In this document: positions 59,956 through 64,000 of the stretch, one piece after another | Position numbering within the stretch: the first letter of the stretch is position 1 | Layout: every line of letters starts with the position of its first letter | NCBI GenBank assembly: GCA_004153385.1 | Contig: SDAL01000002.1 | Location: 1-64,000, forward strand | Origin: Paracoccaceae bacterium | GTDB taxonomy: Bacteria > Pseudomonadota > Alphaproteobacteria > Rhodobacterales > Rhodobacteraceae | Direction of reading: 5' to 3' | DNA length: 64,000 bases | Translations under genes and position numbers: made by a program | The notes under the pieces: model-generated | Told to the model about the DNA's origin: nothing | The model's input: only the letters and a program-made list of their open reading frames with translations | The model's database searches: none

Positions 59956-60714
59956 ATGTTCGAGGTGTCTTATGAGCTGGCCGCGCTGTTGATTGCCGCG
60001 GCATTTTTTGCGGGCGGCATTGATGCGGTGGCAGGCGGCGGCGGGTTGATCACCTTGCCTTTGTTGATGATGGCGGGTGCGAGCCCGCTGCAGGCCCTTT
60101 CCACCAACAAGGTGCAGGGCGTTTTCGGGGCGGGTACGGCGGTTCTGTCTTATGCCGGATCGGGCCATGTGCGGCTGCGCGAACAGATTGGCCCTGCGAT
60201 TTTGTCGGGTGTGGCGGGGCTGTTGGGGGCGCTACTGGTATCGGTTTTGCCCACAGACGGGTTGCGCTATGCGCTGCCGGTTATCTTGATCGCAATCGCC
60301 GCTTTCTTTGCACTGCGTCCCGGATTGGGGGATGTAGATCGTGCGCGCCGTCTTGGTCCGATGGCATTCACGGCGTTTGTGGTGCCGTTCATCGGGTTTT
60401 ACGACGGGTTGATCGGACCGGGAACAGGCAGCTTTTTCATGATCGCTTTCGTGTCGCTGGCCGGATATGGCGTGTTGAAGGCGACCGCCCATACAAAGCT
60501 GTTGAATTTTGCCTCCAATCTGGGCGGCTTGATCGGTTTTGCGGCCGTGGGCGCGCCGTGGTGGGTGTTGGGACTAGCGATGGGGCTCGCGCAGATTGCG
60601 GGCGCGCGCGTCGGATCCAAGCTGGCGATACGCAATGGCGCGCGGCTTATCCGCCCGCTTCTGGTTGTGACATCGACCGTCCTTGCGCTGAAGTTGATCT
60701 GGGATCTGGTTTAA
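59956..60714 (+). CDS. TSUP-family (TauE/SafE) membrane transporter
   Basis: The 252-residue protein has about seven membrane helices with the paired family motifs FAGGIDAVAGGGGLITLP near the N-terminus and GFYDGLIGPGTGSFF in the middle. TSUP proteins export sulfite, sulfonates or similar anions. The ATG at 59956 after AGGTGATAG is preferred to a GTG three codons earlier. No sulfur genes are nearby, so the substrate is open. Confidence 0.87.
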   Translation: MFEVSYELAALLIAAAFFAGGIDAVAGGGGLITLPLLMMAGASPLQALSTNKVQGVFGAGTAVLSYAGSGHVRLREQIGPAILSGVAGLLGALLVSVLPTDGLRYALPVILIAIAAFFALRPGLGDVDRARRLGPMAFTAFVVPFIGFYDGLIGPGTGSFFMIAFVSLAGYGVLKATAHTKLLNFASNLGGLIGFAAVGAPWWVLGLAMGLAQIAGARVGSKLAIRNGARLIRPLLVVTSTVLALKLIWDLV

Positions 60715-60763
60715 GCGCCCCGGCGCGCGCCGCATGCTTGCATCTGCATCCGTGTGGCCGTGA

Positions 60764-60774
60764 GGGGGGGGGGG
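60764..60774. repeat. Eleven-base G homopolymer
   Basis: A run of eleven G residues lies in the 140-base gap between two convergent genes. It is the longest mononucleotide run I noticed in the window and is not in a coding frame. Confidence 0.9.
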
Positions 60775-60854
60775 CGTTTTCGCCCGCGGCATCGAGCCCC
60801 GGACGAAAACGGTCGGGACATACGTCCCTTGCAGCGCGGGCGACGCGATCAGGA

Positions 60855-61859
60855 TCAGGCTGACGGATGGGGGATAAACCCGTCAGCCACGCGCATTTCA
60901 CCAAAACGGAGCCCGCGCCAGTTGGTTTGGGACGAAGGTATCAACCGCGCCACGACCGGATGATCGGGCGCGATCACGCCTAAACGTACAAGAAGCGCGC
61001 AGATCGTGGCCTCGGCTGCACGGGTGCCGCCATCGCTGATTTTCACAGCCACACCTGTTTCCAGATCGGGGATGATGGCGATGTACACGGCCTCGGCGCC
61101 GGTTTTGAGTGCTGCACGCCCGCCTGCGGCCTGCATCAGCTCGGTGCATGCCCGCCCCGGGTTCGCGATCAGATCAGGATGCGCGATCATCGCTGCGGTC
61201 AGCTGTCGGGCTGCGTTCTGACGCGTGCCTGCGCCCGTGCGCGCGGCCGCGAAGACCTGCATGGCCCGTGCCAGCCCGCCGATGGTGCAGGCGAAATTGG
61301 GTGCCGAACATCCATCTATCCCCCAAAAGGGTGCCTCTTCGCCCACGACCTCTTCAAAGCTGGCACGGCAGGCGCGTTGAACGGGGTGATCGAGCTCTGT
61401 GTAGTCCGGCCCGCCGCGCAGATGACGGTTGAGGGTCAGAAAACCCGCATGTTTGCCCGAGCAGTTGTTGTGCAGCTGGTTGGGCGTATCCGATCCGCAA
61501 ATACAGGCGTTTTTGGCCTCACGGTCCCACGGCATATGCACGCCGCAGCGCAGATCCCCCTCGTCCAGATCAAGGGCGGTTAGCCAGTCGTGCACCCGCG
61601 TGGTGTGCCTGTCGCCGCCCGAATGGCTGGCGCAGGCCAGTGCCAGTTGCGCCGCGCCAAGCCCCGCCGCCTGCGCGGCCCCGCTTTCGACCAGCGGCAG
61701 CGCCTGCAGCATCTTGCAAGAAGATCGGGGGTAGATCACCTTTCGCGGGTCGCCCCACGCCTGAATGATCCCGTTTGGGCCATGGATGACCGCATGCCCG
61801 CGATGGACTGATTCGCACATTCCGCCGCGCCACATTTCGATCATTGGTATGTCTGACAT
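60855..61859 (-). CDS. L-asparaginase, Rhizobium etli (class 3) type
   Basis: The 334-residue protein matches the R. etli asparaginase family, not the E. coli enzymes. The Ser–Lys pair SxxK is at residues 46–49 (PRSSCKML), and CSGKHAG and GIDGCSAPNFA supply the conserved cysteines and lysine around the active site and metal. It would hydrolyse asparagine to aspartate in the cytoplasm. No transporter or regulator is adjacent. Confidence 0.9.
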   Translation of the reverse strand: MSDIPMIEMWRGGMCESVHRGHAVIHGPNGIIQAWGDPRKVIYPRSSCKMLQALPLVESGAAQAAGLGAAQLALACASHSGGDRHTTRVHDWLTALDLDEGDLRCGVHMPWDREAKNACICGSDTPNQLHNNCSGKHAGFLTLNRHLRGGPDYTELDHPVQRACRASFEEVVGEEAPFWGIDGCSAPNFACTIGGLARAMQVFAAARTGAGTRQNAARQLTAAMIAHPDLIANPGRACTELMQAAGGRAALKTGAEAVYIAIIPDLETGVAVKISDGGTRAAEATICALLVRLGVIAPDHPVVARLIPSSQTNWRGLRFGEMRVADGFIPHPSA

Positions 61860-62025
61860 CGGATTACCTCTTCGTGATGGGCGGAAAACTGCTATCAGGG
61901 GTTCCCTCAGTGCCCAATTTTACGTTACAATCTCCCTATCGAGTTGAAATTCTCTTCGCCATTCGAAACAAGGCATAAAGCCGTTCAGGCGGGACAGAGG
62001 CAACAAGCAGCTGGAGGCTGTAATT

Positions 62026-62550
62026 ATGATCAATACCGTTCTGCGTAGCGCCATTATTATGGCCGTCTCCGTTGCGGCGCTCGCGGCACCTTTGCAAGCG
62101 CAAGAAACCACCAATCGTGTGGCCGCCGAAACCGACTGGAGTGTGTTTGTCGAAGACAATCCCAAAGAATGCTGGGGCGTTTCGGCACCTAAGAACACTG
62201 TAAACAGTCAAGACGGCAAACCCGTTCAGGTGCGTCGCGGTGACATTTTGCTGTTTGTGACCTATCGTCAGGGCAAACAACCGGAAATTTCCTTCATGGG
62301 TGGCTATCCGTTTGCTCCCGGATCTACGGTCGAGTTGAACGTGGGTGGCACCGATTACACGCTCTTTACCGATGGCGAAGGTGCATGGGCGGGATCGCCT
62401 GCCGAGGATCAAAAGATCATCGCAGCACTGAAAGCCGGTGCCGATGTCAAAGCCACGGGCCGGTCCTCACGCGGGACCAAGACCGAAGACACGTTCTCGC
62501 TTATGGGATTTACCGCCGCGATGGACGAGGCGCAAAAGCGCTGCCAGTGA
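62026..62550 (+). CDS. Invasion-associated locus B (IalB) family protein
   Basis: The 174-residue product has a Sec signal (cleaved about LQA-QE) and an IalB-like beta-rich domain (DWSVFVEDNPKECWGVSAP, GDILLFVTYRQGK, two late cysteines). IalB was named for Bartonella entry into erythrocytes, but homologues are widespread in free-living alphaproteobacteria with unknown envelope roles. A GGAGGCTGTAATT site precedes the ATG. It is single-gene, with a terminator behind it. Confidence 0.85.
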   Translation: MINTVLRSAIIMAVSVAALAAPLQAQETTNRVAAETDWSVFVEDNPKECWGVSAPKNTVNSQDGKPVQVRRGDILLFVTYRQGKQPEISFMGGYPFAPGSTVELNVGGTDYTLFTDGEGAWAGSPAEDQKIIAALKAGADVKATGRSSRGTKTEDTFSLMGFTAAMDEAQKRCQ

Positions 62551-62585
62551 TCCGCTCTTAGAGATTTGCTGTACACAGCGACTGA

Positions 62586-62612
62586 AGCGGGCCTCTGGAG
62601 GGCCCGTTTTTT
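62586..62612 (+). terminator. Intrinsic terminator after the IalB-like gene
   Basis: GCGGGCCTC … GAGGGCCCGTTTTTTC: a G/C stem with one mismatch and a six-base T-run, 36 bases after the stop. Confidence 0.85.
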
Positions 62613-62720
62613 CATGGCCGCCTGATGGGCCCGCGGCGTGGGATCGCGAGGTTTTCACAAGCCCCCTTTGTTTTTTGCGCCGAATCCGTTATAGGGGCGT
62701 CTCACTTTCAGGAAATCGCT

Positions 62721-63905
62721 ATGACCGACGCATCCGCACCTATCACGCAGGACGTGCTGACGATCCCGCGTAAAACGTCTCAAGACGGCAAGATCAATCT
62801 GATCGGGCTGACCCGTGTGCAATTGCGCGCGGCGCTGATCGAGGCTGGCACGCCCGAAAAGCAGGCGAAAATGCGTGAAGGTCAGATCTGGCAGTGGATT
62901 TACATTTGGGGCGTGCGCGATTTCGGCGAAATGACCAACCTTGCCAAATCCTACCGCGCGCTTTTGGAAGAGCGGTTCGAGTTGCGGGTGCCGGAGATCG
63001 TGTCACGCCAAGTGTCCGAAGACGGCACGCGTAAATACCTGTTGCGCATTCAGGGCGGCCACGAGGTCGAGGCAGTCTATATTCCCGAAGAAACGCGCGG
63101 CACGCTATGCGTATCTTCGCAGGTCGGCTGTACGCTGACATGCACATTCTGCCACACCGGCACCCAAAAGCTGGTACGCAATCTGACGGCAGGCGAAATC
63201 GTGGGCCAGCTGCTGGTGGCGCGCGACGATCTGGGCGAGTGGCCCGAGAAAGGCGCGACCAATACAGCCGCGGCGCGTCTGGTGTCGAATGTCGTCTTGA
63301 TGGGCATGGGCGAGCCGCTTTACAATTTCGACAACGTCCGTGATGCGATGCACGTTGTGATGGATGGCGAAGGCCTGAGCCTGAGCCGCCGTCGCATCAC
63401 GCTTTCGACCAGTGGCGTTGTGCCGGAAATCGCGAAAACGGCCGAAGAAATCGGCTGCCTTCTGGCGGTAAGCTTCCACGCCACCACCGATGAGGTGCGC
63501 GACAAGCTGGTTCCGATCAACAAGCGCTGGAATATCGAGACGCTGCTGAACACGCTGCGCGACTATCCCCGCCTTTCGAACTCCGAGCGTATCACCTTTG
63601 AATATGTGATGTTGAAAGGTGTGAATGACAGCGACGAGGATGCGCGCCGTCTGGTCCGGTTGATCCGCGGGATTCCGGCCAAGATCAATCTGATCCCGTT
63701 CAACGAATGGCCCAATGCGCCCTATGAGCGGTCGGACTGGGAGCGGATCGAGGCATTTTCCGAAATCGTCTATAAGGCCGGCTATGCCTCGCCGGTGCGC
63801 AAGCCGCGTGGCGAGGATATCATGGCGGCCTGCGGCCAGTTGAAATCCGCCACCGAGCGCGCGCGCAAATCGCGCAAAGAGATTGCCGCAGAGGCAGGTC
63901 TGTAA
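62721..63905 (+). CDS. rlmN: Dual-specificity 23S rRNA/tRNA A2503/A37 methyltransferase
   Basis: The 394-residue radical-SAM enzyme methylates C2 of A2503 in 23S rRNA and A37 in some tRNAs. The cluster motif is [11 protein letters not shown], with [13 protein letters not shown] downstream and the resolving cysteine in DIMAACGQL near the C-terminus. Its start follows AGGAAATCGCT; a longer frame runs into the previous terminator. A terminator at 63938 follows. Confidence 0.96.
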   Translation: MTDASAPITQDVLTIPRKTSQDGKINLIGLTRVQLRAALIEAGTPEKQAKMREGQIWQWIYIWGVRDFGEMTNLAKSYRALLEERFELRVPEIVSRQVSEDGTRKYLLRIQGGHEVEAVYIPEETRGTLCVSSQVGCTLTCTFCHTGTQKLVRNLTAGEIVGQLLVARDDLGEWPEKGATNTAAARLVSNVVLMGMGEPLYNFDNVRDAMHVVMDGEGLSLSRRRITLSTSGVVPEIAKTAEEIGCLLAVSFHATTDEVRDKLVPINKRWNIETLLNTLRDYPRLSNSERITFEYVMLKGVNDSDEDARRLVRLIRGIPAKINLIPFNEWPNAPYERSDWERIEAFSEIVYKAGYASPVRKPRGEDIMAACGQLKSATERARKSRKEIAAEAGL

Positions 63906-63937
63906 GCGCCGGAACTTGTTGCCTCCGGTTTGAGTCC

Positions 63938-63968
63938 AAGCCCCGTTCACAGGTTGAACGGGGCTTTC
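63938..63968 (+). terminator. Intrinsic terminator after rlmN
   Basis: AAGCCCCGTTCA … TGAACGGGGCTTT is a stem of about 12 bp ending in TTTCTC, 33 bases after the rlmN stop. Confidence 0.88.
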
Positions 63969-64000
63969 TCATAACCGTTGGTCGATGCGACCTCGCGATC

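Overview
The window looks like a chromosomal segment of a Roseobacter-group alphaproteobacterium (Rhodobacterales). Support: G+C near 60% by eye; a CcrM-type GANTC methyltransferase; an initiator tRNA with its own terminator, as found at the distal end of rrn operons in this order; a DUF4170–waaA–lpxK cluster; a DciA-like protein; and the divergent comF / NDUFAF5-like methyltransferase pair common in the family. Most of the sequence is densely packed core-genome housekeeping DNA.

Layout. 1–181: initiator tRNA-fMet and terminator, probably the tail of an rRNA operon lying just left of the window. 182–2443: decayed DNA on the minus strand, with a multiply frameshifted serine recombinase, an Rrf2 regulator with a broken C-terminus, the C-terminal stump of a thioredoxin-reductase-like flavoprotein and possibly the first codons of a glutathione S-transferase. 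2699–4015: a lone Tat-exported PL22 oligogalacturonide-lyase-like protein. 4142–6526: the two-gene carboxy(nor)spermidine route. 6612–7572: a small secreted protein overlapping a membrane-anchored winged-helix protein. 7789–16182: a repeat-bearing secreted protein, rnhB, ccrM, a MarR regulator with grxC, comF, the methyltransferase, otsBA and hemH. 16406–24165: a CAP lipoprotein, an L,D-transpeptidase, a 23S-type RNA methyltransferase, an ABC exporter, cca–nudix–hslO and a second nudix gene.

24176–31107: a response regulator/PP2C phosphatase divergent from an Hpt protein, then ilvA, argG–mogA, ubiG and pip. 31257–36641: the rimP–nusA–ylxR–infB operon, ending in two tandem terminators. 36849–36971: a 40-codon gene with a strong ribosome binding site. 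37185–42766: mutT–argJ, a periplasmic PPIase and, divergently, secA. 42848–46968: radC, then dnaK–dnaJ behind a heat-shock-like promoter. 47148–51430: DNA-repair AlkB, alkane-type monooxygenase, mutY, dciA-like and a Tat-exported DsbA. 51530–54059: DUF4170–waaA–lpxK. 54179–63905: zapE, an LLM flavin oxidoreductase, accD–folC, a CPBP protease, a TSUP exporter, a Rhizobium-etli-type asparaginase, an IalB-like protein and rlmN.

I found no CRISPR array, intact insertion sequence, prophage or defence island. The less ordinary parts are the pseudogene graveyard beside the rrn tail, the secreted-protein/membrane-winged-helix pair, the 40-residue protein gene downstream of infB, the PL22 protein with apparently replaced metal ligands, and the dnaK control region. 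None amounts to a demonstrated new system.
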